64,000 nt of DNA from Tubulanus polymorphus (lineage: Eukaryota > Nemertea > Palaeonemertea > Tubulaniformes > Tubulanidae), in contig NC_134026.1 in NCBI RefSeq assembly GCF_964204645.1, forward strand, positions 9,869,450-9,933,449. The letters run 5' to 3'. Below, piece by piece: positions 1 through 26,000 of the stretch. The notes under the pieces were generated by a model that was not told the DNA's origin, did not search any database, and was given only the letters and a program-made list of their open reading frames with translations. A program made the translations under genes and the position numbers. Within the stretch, counting starts at the first letter, position 1, and every line of letters begins with the position of its first letter.

Positions 1-118
1 GAATCTTGAAAAATTCTTTTATCGGATTGAAATTGAATGACGCAATCAAACGTGATAAAATTAAACTATTTTGATAAAATCTCATCTGATGAATAAAACG
101 AATTTAAATATCTTACAG

Positions 119-1041
119 GGCAAAAGTGGCGCAACCTCGAGCTGACTCAGAAGTTACCATTTGTAGAAGAAGCAGAGAGGATACGACAACAACACATACA
201 CGACCATCCGGATTATAAATATCGACCAAGACGTCGCAAAGCTTCCAAACGGTCGACGAGTGCTGATAGCGCCGTTAAAAAAGAACTTGGTCTATCTACG
301 AATAACGTAACTTCTACAACATTAGGTTTACTGACGCCCGAATCGTCTCCTTGCAACAGCCCTAATCCCGACCTCCAGGACATAGAAGATAAAATGGAAA
401 ATAGCCTGGCATCGTATCTTACTCCTGAACAGTCACCTGTTGATAAGAATGACAATAATTTCAAATTCCCACCCGTTTCCAGTTTTACGCAGGGTGGGAT
501 GAACGAGTGTTTGCGGGCATTTAGTTCCTCGCACCATGATCATCACCACGATATGAATAGCTACCGGCCTTCTAATGTAGCAGGATACACAGCCCCGACG
601 AGCACTAGTTTGAACAGTCATTCTGACCAATTATCTACGCTTAGAGCTTTGGTTTCCAGCCCTTCGCTGTTGGCGTCGGCTCGACTATCAGCTCTGAACC
701 AAATGAGCAACAAACACGACTTGGAGCCGACGAAAGAAACGTATCAGAACATTCTGTCGCAGCTGGAACACGTTTATCAAGAGGCAGCCGCACAAGTAAA
801 TACGCCATCAGACTTTTTCATGCCACAGAGGAAAAACTCTTATAATCGACTTGAACCGGATTTCGGCGGTTACACGCATCACGTGGACGCGTTAACGGAA
901 TTTTCACGGGCCGAGTCGCTGGGGGATGTCGATCGCAACGAATTCGATCAGTATCTCGATACAGCAGCGCGGTTCAGTGACGTACCTCATCTAATCGATG
1001 TGAGAGCCGCCGATTCGCAAATCAAAACTGAACCGTCGTGA
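119..1041 (+). CDS. SoxF: SoxF-group HMG-box transcription factor, last exon (partial gene)
   Basis: This is the 3' terminal coding exon of a Sox transcription factor, 306 complete codons plus a split one. It begins after a TTACAG acceptor with two bases completing a codon, and ends at a TGA at 1039-1041. The first ~40 residues are the second half of the HMG box, including [20 protein letters not shown] and then KYRPRRRK. The gene enters the window inside the HMG box, where SoxF genes are known to carry an intron. Residues encoded at 925-960 read [12 protein letters not shown], the conserved C-terminal motif of SoxF proteins (Sox7/17/18), which is reported to bind beta-catenin. Between them lies a Ser/Thr/Pro-rich region with the expected lack of conservation. 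Known family role: nuclear DNA-binding regulator of endoderm, vascular or gut development. The start codon, N-terminus and first half of the HMG box lie upstream of the window. An ATG at 394 is internal and should not be taken as the start. Confidence 0.9.
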
Positions 1042-2518
1042 AGTCTGCCAAAAATTGCACCAATCGCACAAATATAAATATTTCGTTATATATATTCTAT
1101 ATGATGCAGTGAAAACTAGTTTTCAATGAATGAAAATACTTATGTCATGAATCATAGTCAATATCATAGTGCACGAATAATGGCTAAAAACCTTGACAGT
1201 AAGATACCTTAGACAGTAAGAAGAAAAGAAAATCATATATATGTATGACTATACGTATATGGAATATTGAGCGTTTACCGTTCCGAAAATTACAAAAATC
1301 CGAATTAAGAAAAAAAATTAAAAAGCATAATATTTGTCTTATATACTTTTATATATTAAACAATATTTTCTTAAGAGTCTAGAAAAATTAGCGTGTATAG
1401 AATATTAATGTAGATTAGTTGTAGTTTATCGAAGACCTTATATCTCGACTTTGATTTGAGAATTCGTAGTTATGTATGGTCTGTTAACATGTATGTGTAC
1501 AATTTTGATTGTACGGCCGTAACGAAACATAGAACCGTTATATTTGGGAAACGCCTTTCTTTACCTATATAGCAAAAAATAATAATGTATCGCATTGAAA
1601 TTTAACTATGGTACCGACGTGTCAGCCTGTAAGTCTCTGCATTTTGGGTTATAATTGGTGTTGGATGAATGAAATTTGAACATTGCAAGTACGTATCTGC
1701 GTGGGGTTCGGTCAACAAGATGTGTCATGTCGAAATATGATTTCATACATATGATGTAATTTATGCGTCTGACGGTCACACACTGATAAATGGCAATGCT
1801 TGAAATCGAGCCAAATTGATTTCCAAGAATGTAATCTTCAAGTGACGGAGATAAAGACAAGGTCCCAGTCAACCCAGCTTAAGGGACAGCGGGTTGGTGT
1901 CATATCAGGTCATTTAACAAGCATAATATTTTTCTATCGTAGATTTTATACCGGTTCTTTCTTTCTTTCAGTTTTTTTTGTTAATTCTTTTTACAAGCTG
2001 GATGTATTGCGACCCCGCGTGAGGTTGTTATTGTATTATAAGCTTACTGTAACCCGTAATATACACGTGTAGTATTATAATATCGTATATCATTCATAGT
2101 TAGGTTTGATGGTTTTAATATTTACAGCGGACTCCGCTCAGGACAGATCCCTTCACAACCCAGATTACATATATTTGTTGTAATCGAACTCAGATATTCG
2201 GCTTAAGTTGGACAAATCTTATGGTTCGGAAAGACCAGACGTGAGCGGAGTCTAAAAGGGTTGGCACTATCATGAAACTAACCAGTGTTGATTGTTGCGT
2301 TTTAAGTTCTTGACATCAGCGAATGAGTCATTATCAAGTTCGATTATATAAGTACAATGAGCAGATACGTACCAAACTTTGACGAGATGTATGTATCTAA
2401 AATATGCAATTGAAATTCAAAGAGAAATAATACGCAGAAGTTTTGTTGCTTCCATCAACATTGTACAAAGTATTCATGTATTATGTCGTCGGGTGATCAT
2501 GACTAGCCACAATCTAGA

Positions 2519-2565
<47 letters not shown>

Positions 2566-3442
2566 CATGTAGAAATAAATGTAATTTCACGCAAATGTAT
2601 ATCCGGTAGCTATTTTTGGGATCTATACCAGTAGAGTGAGCAAGGATGATGATGATATATGACAGCACGAGGGCCCGATGCGTATCGTTTTCTATATCAC
2701 CAGGCGATATAATGGATGGTCCCAAACTTCGATAGCGGGCAGTCGCACGAGATAAGACTTGTACGACGAAGTATCTGTTATCACGTCGCGCAGGTCATAC
2801 CATAGACTCTTTCGTTTTAGAGTCCATGGTCATACCAATTTAATATCTTGTAAATTTCATGTAAGGTTTTCGTGACCTGACAAGGACAGGTAGCCGCGGT
2901 CACCGCTAGTTCAAGGTCAAGGAAAATGTCACACGTTTGCAGTTCATGGGAAACTTTCCTCTTGCTTTTCACCACAAAGAAAAATCGGCTCAGGATTAAC
3001 AGGGGTTGATCCAGGAATTTTGCTAGGGAGTTCACACTCAATCAAATGGCGGATTATTTTTAGAATTTGGCCATTTATTTATTTTTAGAATTTGTGACGC
3101 ATTCTGATGTGCATTGCCGGGGCTATAATCAGCCGATCTACGGTGGGTCGCTAGGCTTACACATTTTACCCCTCTGATCCTGGAAAAGTAGATCTCATTT
3201 TGTTCTGTTTCAACGACAACTAGTGAACCCCTGGATACGCCCCCGATTCATGAAATCTTTTCGAATACTCGTATACCGGTACTAAACCATAAACACGGGA
3301 AACTTCAATTGAGAAAGGGTCATTCAATGAAAGTCAAACAGATGTGTCCATAGAAACGACGTGAAACACATTTCGAACGCCCTACACGAAAACAGGCAGC
3401 ACCAAGTTAAGAACAAAAACCAATTTTATCCAATCCAATATT
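1042..3442. other. SoxF 3' UTR and intergenic region, no gene seen
   Basis: This AT-rich stretch follows the SoxF stop codon and runs to the likely polyadenylation site of PPP1R42 on the opposite strand. The proximal part is presumably SoxF 3' UTR, but I could not assign a single convincing polyadenylation signal. Small open frames on both strands show no recognisable protein features and no splice-supported extension. Confidence 0.5.
2519..2560. repeat. (ATT)n microsatellite
   Basis: About fourteen uninterrupted copies of a TTA/ATT trinucleotide. It produces poly-isoleucine open frames on both strands, which are artefacts. Confidence 0.97.
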
Positions 3443-3448
3443 TTTATT
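3443..3448 (-). promoter_or_regulatory. candidate polyadenylation signal of PPP1R42
   Basis: AATAAA on the minus strand (TTTATT on plus), about 560 bases beyond the PPP1R42 stop codon. It is the first exact hexamer I found downstream of that stop. If used, the tetranucleotide microsatellite at 3651-3717 lies within the 3' UTR. Confidence 0.4.
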
Positions 3449-3642
3449 CAAACATCCTGTATATATATAAGCTTATACATATATTAAGATTTCTAAAATT
3501 TACAAGTGCACCATTAAAATGAAGTCAGAAAAACGAAAATGGTATCGTTGCTCTCCAGAGAAGACGAAAACCCAGATTACAAAACACAGTAAAAAACCCT
3601 ATCTTATCTTACACATTATTTCTGAACATAAAACCATTTCAT

Positions 3643-3650
<8 letters not shown>

Positions 3651-3679
<29 letters not shown>

Positions 3680-3717
3680 TGTATGTATGTATGTATGTAT
3701 GTATGTATGTATGTATG
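3651..3717. repeat. (ATGT)n microsatellite
   Basis: About sixteen perfect ATGT tetranucleotide copies. It generates a spurious open frame of repeating Met-Tyr-Val-Cys residues. It probably lies in the PPP1R42 3' UTR. Confidence 0.97.
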
Positions 3718-4004
3718 CAGACGCCGTGCAAATAAATTCGCATGTCGTGTTCTGTGCTTACACTGATGGAATTTTAAAATGAAACACACGTGCAACGCTC
3801 TATAAAAGGCAAGAAGAAGATTTGGAAATATTCATGTATTCTTTGTGATTGATAAAAGAGAAGGCAAATACATGTAGCAGTAAAACACCATGCACGGTAC
3901 CGCGAACGCATACACACCACATATTGGTACATCGGAGAAATACTGTTTATACATAGTACTACATGTATAATAAATTCTGGCATAAAAGTGCGGGTTAGCA
4001 GTTT

Positions 4005-18459
<14,455 letters not shown>

Positions 18460-18670
18460 TTTTCTGCCCCTCAGATTTCGAAATCACCGACAATGTTGTT
18501 CATTTACGGCTGCATTGAGGCCATTCTGAAATGGAAACATTTACACGCTACTGGTTAGAAGAATGAGACGGAGTGTCGGAAATGCCATCTTGTATAAAAC
18601 GTAATGACTGGTGCCAATCCCATCAGGTTCGAAATCCGACAATGCTGCAATATTCGCGATAATTCAAAAC

Positions 18671-18761
18671 TTTTTGAAATTATCGCGCGAGAAAACCAAA
18701 CTTTTGAATTCTCGCGCGAGAAAACCAAAAGTTTTGAATTCTCGCGTGAGAAAACCAAAAA
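18671..18761. repeat. three tandem ~30-bp units with TCTCGCGCGAGA core, upstream of PPP1R42
   Basis: Units begin near 18672, 18702 and 18732. Each reads TTTTGAATT, then TCTCGCGCGAGA (TATCGCGCGAGA in the first, TCTCGCGTGAGA in the third), then AAACCAAA. The array sits 210-300 bases upstream of the PPP1R42 start codon. It may be part of its promoter or 5' UTR. A short minus-strand open frame here reads repeated FSREN and is only a reflection of the tandem array. Confidence 0.85.
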
Positions 18762-19989
18762 AGGGCCACTGTGAAAATTTTTTTAACGTTGCTCTCCAGA
18801 CAGAAAAATTTTTTAGTATGGCCCGAATCAGCCACCATAGTAAATATCCACTTCGTTACTTCTTTAACAAATTTTCAAAAATTTTCATTCAAAAACAAAA
18901 TTTTGATTTGAATACTCTACTCACTTCTTGCAGTTTTTCTCAGGCTAATAGGCTGACTAAATGTAAAATTACCTCGTCCCTTCGATCGTGGTGTAGTGCA
19001 GATAGTGAGATGTTATGGCATGCCGAATAATACAATTACCGCAAAAAATCTATAATTTCATTAGCAACAAATTCAATTCGACACTTTGCCCTGCCTGTCA
19101 ATACCCGGAAGCCAGTGTTCGATTGTCGTAAAATGCTACCGTTGACGCCGTTGCTATGAGCGTCGTTAAGGATGAAATATCAATTACCAAAAGATATCAA
19201 TTTTCTTATTTTAAAAAACCTAAAGATGTATTTGCTTTTGACCGGAGAAACAGTAATTTTAGAAATTAATTGATATTTTGTGAAAATGTTTTATTTTTAT
19301 TATCGTAAAATAAACTGCCGTACACAGGGTGGTATTTCCGGCTCGACACACGTGTGGTTGTTTATTAGGCCTAGTTGTTTAATTATCCTGTACGTAGCCG
19401 ATATTTGGCTCTCTAAAGGTATGTGGCACATTCAGCTGATGATATAATGAAATAGTTAGCGCTCTCATCGGAGTCAGTAGCCTAGGCCACTCCACCGGGC
19501 ACTGGGGCGATTGACAATTCAATTCAAATACTTTATTGACACTTATTAATTTTACAATAAAACATTTTAGTGCTATGTCAGCAAAGTTAAACAAGACAAA
19601 GAAATGGATAAAATGATGACTAATTATAAAACATGTGAAAAGATATACAGGGTAAAATATGAGCAAGTCGACCGGCGGCAGCACAGTAGATTTGTGGCGA
19701 GATTGACCATGGAACCAACCTTCAGACCTGATGACCAGTCCGCGATAGCATTATATCCGTCTTTTGAGGAAAACTCGCCAATTCAGAGCCGCACTATTCA
19801 AAATCGCTGAAATCCGGAAGTGCCGTATCACCTCATCGTAGACGGCCGTTTTACGAAATAGTTCCTTTTACCTGGGATATTGCCAAGTCTTTTCCGTGAA
19901 GGGTTTCTGCTCTTTTAATAGCAAATATCCAAACGAGGATTGATTTCGAGATAGTTCATCGAAAATTCCAGTCATGTACGCCTACCCAA

Positions 19990-21140
19990 AGCCGCGTGCG
20001 CCGGCATTTTTTATCGCGCAGTAATTTGGCTATTAGCCAATAGCGTAGAAGGCGGCCTATTTAAGAGCGGTCAGAACCGCATTTCTGACATTCCGTGTTT
20101 GAGACATGTTGAGAGAGGTTGTAATCGCTCGCTGAATAATCGATCTCTTAAAAATCGCCAGACGCACAGTCTAATTGCCTTATTCAGGTCTGTATTGACC
20201 CCGGAATGATGCGATACTTTGTCTGAACCCGAAATCAATCAAGGGAGACTCCGACCAAGGATCACTGCAATGGAAGAACATCATAGCCTTTTATCCCGTA
20301 TGAATTACGTTTATTCGACTTCGAGTGGACTCGCCTCGATTATTAGTCTCTACCTTTTCTCGCTCGAAGACTTTCATCGCCTGAGCTTCGAGCGAATTCT
20401 CTCGAATCATGACTCGGGTAATCTGCGTTGTCTTGACAACGCGGGTTTCTCTCGAAGTCGGATACTCGCCCTTGCCGCCTCTCGACCGGAGCTCGCTCGG
20501 AGGTCCGAGGCCTAGTCAAATCCTAATAGCCTGTTCATTTCGCCACGATTCTCGACCTGAATAAATCAATAAATATTCATACATGTCATTTTTAACTATG
20601 AATTGTTACTTCTTTTGATTATGCGTTCGATTTTTCGGAGTATATATATTCGAGCATGATATTCTAGTAATGCGATTGCCTCATTTGCCTATGACTGTCG
20701 CGAGATTCAGTGGGATTCGGTAGAGCTTATGGAAACCGGAATAAAATTCAGACTGCACTTGAATTTTATAGTCGAAGAAACCCATCGCCTATTTTTAGTT
20801 TCTCTCGAATTTACGGTCGGAGTCGATTCGATTACGAATGGCCGACGTAACGAAAGTGGTGACTCCCGGCTGTGGTTCTTGAGAAATTCGACCGACTGTA
20901 CTGGTCAGAGTTATGTTTAGGCGGGGAAACCGAATCGAATCTCACGAGTTAGCAAATCGCATAGTATTTTTCAACGATTGTCCTAGGGCGGTCATTGACC
21001 CCTTATTCTGTCCTCTCCAGGAGCAGAATCGACCTAGGCGTACCCACCTGTAGCGGACCTATTCTGGACTTACCTACTCTCGCTACCAAGATTTAATGCC
21101 GTATATACTGTCGACCCCGTGCCGCTACAAATTAGAATGA
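19990..21140. other. CpG-richer block of unknown nature, possible retroelement LTR or promoter
   Basis: Composition differs visibly from the surrounding AT-rich sequence, with many TCGA and CGAGT words. Near 20024-20075 there are paired CCAAT words around TTGGCTATTAGCCAA, followed by CTATTTAAGAG, a promoter-like arrangement. Near the end, TGTAGCGG (21049) and CCGCTACA (21121) form inverted termini of a type common at Gypsy LTR ends. No gag, pol or primer-binding site was identified. The open frame at 20219-20515 shows no known features. It could be a solo LTR or the WDR36 promoter with its 5' exon. Confidence 0.3.
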
Positions 21141-21237
21141 CCGAGTAGATTGATTTAAATACCTGACGTCCTGATATCGGCAATGGAATTGATAAAATTA
21201 CTGACTAGAATACAAATTTCATGGTCATCGTTGTAGC

Positions 21238-21817
21238 TCATAAAAATTTAAAAAGTTCATCGTCAGACATTAGGTCAATATCCACGAATTCGCGAAGCTT
21301 TTCGAATAGGGTATTTCTTACATGAGTATAAAGTGGACAGAACAACAGAAAGTGTTTTTCATCCTCGACCATATTCAAATTACAATATTTACAAAAGCGT
21401 TGGGTAAAAGTGCAGATCTGCACCTCTCCGCGTAAACGGTTCAATCAATTACATTAAATACCATTGTTTCAGATTCAAAATGTCATCAGCAATTCAGTAC
21501 ATTGCCATTGGTTAATTTTAAGATATCTTCACTAGAGAGAATAGAAAGATTTTAGCCTGGATTCTGTCATTCAGCAGATTGCGTCAATCACGAGAGGTGC
21601 GGATCTGCACTTTTAACAAGCGTTGGTCTGCTGCGATGAAAGGCTTAGAATATCTGTCGCTTTCGATTTGAAGTTTATGGGCACTAGTGCGTAGTCTAGA
21701 AAATGCTCTACGCTTCACAAAGGTATTGATAAATGATAAATAGTTTTCTAAACAAAAGATATTCTTAAAGAGTTTATAGGTCCTTAGCTTGGATTTTCCT
21801 TTGCCTATGTCATTCAC
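21238..21817 (-). pseudogene. non-LTR retrotransposon (LINE) 3' end fragment, broken
   Basis: Two minus-strand pieces belong to the C-terminal tail of a LINE ORF2-type protein. The upstream piece (21584-21817) contains SRLRTSAHKLQIESDRYSKP followed by ADQR. The downstream piece (21238-21444) contains CKYC, then VEDEKHFLLFCPLY. This gives the C-x2-C, H-x4-C knuckle typical of these elements, and it ends at a stop. The two pieces are interrupted by sequence with no continuous frame, and no reverse transcriptase domain is seen, so this is a 5'-truncated, inactive copy. Confidence 0.75.
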
Positions 21818-21882
21818 AGAAACAAAAAGAGAGAACCGTTGTTGTTCGAATCAACAATTCAATTCAACATTTTCGTCCTGTC

Positions 21883-21945
21883 CTGTGGCATGGTGGATAA
21901 AGTGTTGACTCACAACCGAGAGGTTGAATCCTAGTGAAACCATGT
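21883..21945 (+). mobile_element. tRNA-derived SINE-like unit
   Basis: An A-box-like GGCATGGTGGATAAAG is followed 25-30 bases later by a B-box-like GAGAGGTTGAATCCTA, the spacing of an RNA polymerase III type 2 promoter. There is no cloverleaf good enough for a functional tRNA. Confidence 0.4.
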
Positions 21946-23009
21946 TGGCCAGTAATAGGTAGAATTTGAGACTTTATTTAACCCCTCACTTTTACACAAT
22001 TGTTCATTTAACCTTTCACTCCCAGATAATTATGCAGGCTCTGATATGTAGATAGGTTTGCTCATCTTTTATGGTTTCCTTTACTACAAGTCGAGGCTGC
22101 TCACACCGATATTTCAGTCGCAATGCCTTGGTTGACATATGACTAAATTAGTGACTAGAATTTCTGTCTCTATCGTTAGGCCACATGTTAAAAATATGCG
22201 AAATACCATTTAATAATAATCAATAATATGTTGTAAGTTCAATTCAATATCCAAGACCTGTTAACGCAAATTCTAGAAATACTTGGATAGAGCAGTTTGT
22301 ATTTAAGTATGTTTCATTATGTAGACATTATGTTCTAGGTTCCATGTTCTAGATGAATAAGTCTTCTTTGCCTAAATGTCTAACCTTTGTGACTGAGGTG
22401 CCTGTGGCATGGCTAATGCCCTTCTCGTACTAGTATCTAGAAAATATAGATATAGTCGCGTTTGAAAAGAAATTTTAACATAACTATAGAATATTACGTA
22501 ATGCTCTTTTCTTACCAAAGCAGGACTGTTTGATACTCATAGGTAATCTTGAAGACAAAGAGTTCATTCAAACAAACTAAAAGGGATTTTCACAATTCTT
22601 TTCATAATGCACTCTCAATGACCAATATCCCTATAAGTATTATAAGCTTTATTCAGAGTGTATCCATACAATTTTATATATGTGATAAGTCCTTATGACT
22701 CAAAGTTTATGTGAGTTGGACCTGGACTGGGTTAGGTTTGGAGACTAAGGTTAGGGACACCTTATCCTGCTGTCGATGTACTGCATAAAAATTCTTAAAT
22801 CATTAACATGGTGATGGGTTTTTTGCAGTCTAATGGTATGCAGGGTTATTTGCTCCCAGACAGAATGTTGATAAATGATGGTGTGAAAAAAACTATGCTA
22901 GCTTCTAAAGATCTCTTGCCGAGTTATTCACAAGAAATATGACCAGGAATTGGCTATGAATGACCCAATGTTTGCATTTATTTTACAGGTGTGCTACAGA
23001 GAGAACGTC

Positions 23010-26000
23010 ATGCCCATTTCTGGCAGTAAGATATTTTGTGGTTACCGAGCAGCTGGTTTTTCAAGCAACCACGTACCACTAGTTGTTCGTTACAATGTTA
23101 GGCACAAAGATAACTATGTTGTTACCTGTGTTGGAAAATCCTTTCACACATACAACGTAAGTTCCGTGATTAAGTGCTTTTTTTATTAGTTTGGGAGTAC
23201 GGGTTATTTAGAGAAGAACAATGGAAGAGCAGCGAAACTTGTGTGGAATTAATTACATGATTAGATTGCTTGAAATTAATTTTTTTTTCTTATCTTGATG
23301 CAAACCCAATGGAGAACTAGAAAGAAAGCATGTTTCTTTTTGATTTGATGTTTTTGGTGGAACTCTGGACAGTGGATGCATAGTCTAACCTACTTAAATA
23401 AAGGCCTTAGGCCTTAAGTATGGCGATTCTTATATTTGATGCGTTTGTCTTTTTAGTGTTCGAAGCTCGGACTCGTAAGCGTTAGTAAGTATGAAAGTAC
23501 ATCTTTGACTGGGTCTTTTCTTTGAAACGTCTTTTTAGGTCATACTGAGAATCTTTGAAAGTTGTGTTTCGGTTACCGGGTGAATATTGTTAGTTCAGAT
23601 TGCATCGTATTGATAATGTTTTACAGGTGACAGTCACGCATGCGATATAGAGTGTATGGCTGTTGATGCTACTAGAGTGTTCACCGCATGCAAGAATAAA
23701 ATATTTGCATTCAATCGAGGAAAACATGTAAGTTAACTGATGTGCTATTTTAACTTTGCAACTTGCCTTTATGGTGATTACAAATATCTACACAAACATC
23801 CTATTGCAGAGTGGCCACAATGTTAAGGTCTTTGGTTTCTGCATAATGATCTCCAGGGGCTTTGAATATTTGAATTTTCAGATTACTGAGCATTTAAGTA
23901 CTACTTCAGTAGTGGACATGGTGTACCATGACTCTAGTTAGTGAAAAAGTTTGGCATTTTCTGATGATGTATATTTTTGTGTGATATCAGGTTGAGCACT
24001 CGTATGTTGGTCATGAATCGAATGTGCACATTCTCCTGCCATTCGGGAATCATTTGCTGTCAGTTGATGAAAAAAGTTGTTTGAAGATTTGGGATATTGA
24101 AGCAGAAGGTATGTGTGTCTGTATAGTAAACTTCAAAAAAAAATCTTAAATCTTCATTACGATAGCCTAAATGTTTTATTGAGCTGATATTTATTTTTGA
24201 CCTTGACTGTATCCTAATAGTCATCTTCGGGGTACAGTATGATGTATGGACTGAAGTATTCCTGAAGATGGTAATTGGGATATAATTGATACCTTGAATG
24301 AATAATAGCTCAAGGAAACACATTTTTAGAGTGGGATCATGGAACTGGATCCTGAAGTCTTACATTAACAATATGAAATTTTTGCATCTTATGATGCCGA
24401 AATATGATGATAAAATTGCTTCGGTACTCTGGAGGGTACTGTCACAAAAAAATGAAAATATTTCATATTTTTGGTTTACCTTTGTCAGCGATATGATGTT
24501 GGCATTGAGCCAATTCATGTAAAATCGCGGTACGTTTTTTTATGTGAGCATTTGTTTCATTGGTTCTCGGCTTAAACGACGTATAATCGATGCGATTGAA
24601 GACATGGCGAACCTCCGTCGATGACATGGTCAACTGAGTTAAAATTCTACGAAAAACTGTTTTTGGCGGGAAAATTCTTAGCTCTTACGTATAAAATTGC
24701 AATGACCTCGATTGGGAGGCGTTGTCTCTACGAGAAAATGTGATTGGCTGTTTTTGGGATTTACGGGGAATTCCGGCGCTACTAAAATAATTATGGGAAA
24801 GCCATGGAATGGCAAACGTTTCATTGGACTAGGTGCCGTATATGTGCGAATTTCAAATGCTCATTGCTGGTGATAATGTAATTATTATTCGCCATAGGTA
24901 TTGTTTCATTTTAATACCCGGTGATTGATTTGATTGACATTGAAGTGCAGCGAACATTCACTTACACAAGGCCTCCACGTGTGCGCGGAAATCATAAGAA
25001 GATTAGACTGTTGCGCACACAAACACACGCGCGTACAGTATACACTACTATAGTGATACTGTAACGCTGCTTGCTGGCGCATTTGACATTTAATCAGCAG
25101 AAGATGAGCGCTGTGTTTTCTGTTTGATAGAATTTGTAATAAATTGTTATTTCTTGTGATCTGAAAATACTAAGCAGCAAACTATAGGTATAGGTCGAGG
25201 TCTGAATATTGAAGTGGTGAATTCCAGGATTTAAAACGATCTAATACGCCGATTTCTTACTGCACCGGTATTTTAGCTTCCGCGGCCATACATGCAGCCA
25301 CCCTCTGATATGTGACATCATATGAATTTCATTTGAATATTTTTTCATATTATGAAAATTATTTCTTTGAAAATATAAAATAGTTTCCATGCCGCGCCTA
25401 CCTGTACCCTATGAAATTTTTGGTGGGGACCGTAAACAAATGTATATCTTTGGTCTTTTGACTACAAAATAATCCTTTAAGAAAGATATTTAAACTTGTA
25501 GAACTTTGAAGTCACGAATTAAAAAGATTTTTCAAGCAATGCCCTTACCCCAAACAACCTCTAGCTTTCAAGGTAAACCACACTTTGCCCATGGGCAATT
25601 TATTTATTTCATATAGAGGAATATCTGGAGTTGAAATTCGAGAACGCTTCGTTTCAAGTGTCGGCTCTTGTTCATCCGAACACATACCTGAATAAGATTC
25701 TTATCGGCAGCAAACAGGGCAGCCTGCAACTATGGAATATCCATACCAGTAAACTCATTTACACATTTCCCGGTTGGGGTGCACAGATCACTATACTGGA
25801 ACAGGTATGTGTTGTTATGTAATTTTTCGCCATTTTCGAAGGCAGAGGGATTCCAGTCTGTTAGTATTATTCTAGGTGACTAGGCGCATACCTGTTCACC
25901 CATCAGAAATTGCATTCTATTTAGTCAAGGTGTTTGTGCCGTGGCAGTTTCTGAAATCCATTAAGTCGATTCACTGCTGAGTGAGTGGGAATCTTTGCCA

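Larger units (their letters stand above)
18460..22988. other. intergenic region between divergent PPP1R42 and WDR36
   Basis: About 4.5 kb separating the two start regions. It should contain both promoters and the 5' non-coding exon(s) of WDR36. It holds the TCTCGCGCGAGA array, a CpG-richer block (19990-21140), a LINE 3' fragment (21238-21817, minus) and a tRNA-derived SINE-like unit (21883-21945). I found no protein-coding gene. Confidence 0.6.

Noticed and set aside
394-396. ATG as start of a separate 215-residue protein
   Set aside because: The reading frame is open upstream and encodes the second half of a Sox HMG box, so this Met is internal.
2519-2560. Poly-isoleucine open frames
   Set aside because: Products of the ATT microsatellite on both strands.
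20219-20515. 98-residue open frame in the CpG-richer block
   Set aside because: Serine- and arginine-rich composition follows from TCGA-type words; no domain, signal or conserved motif.
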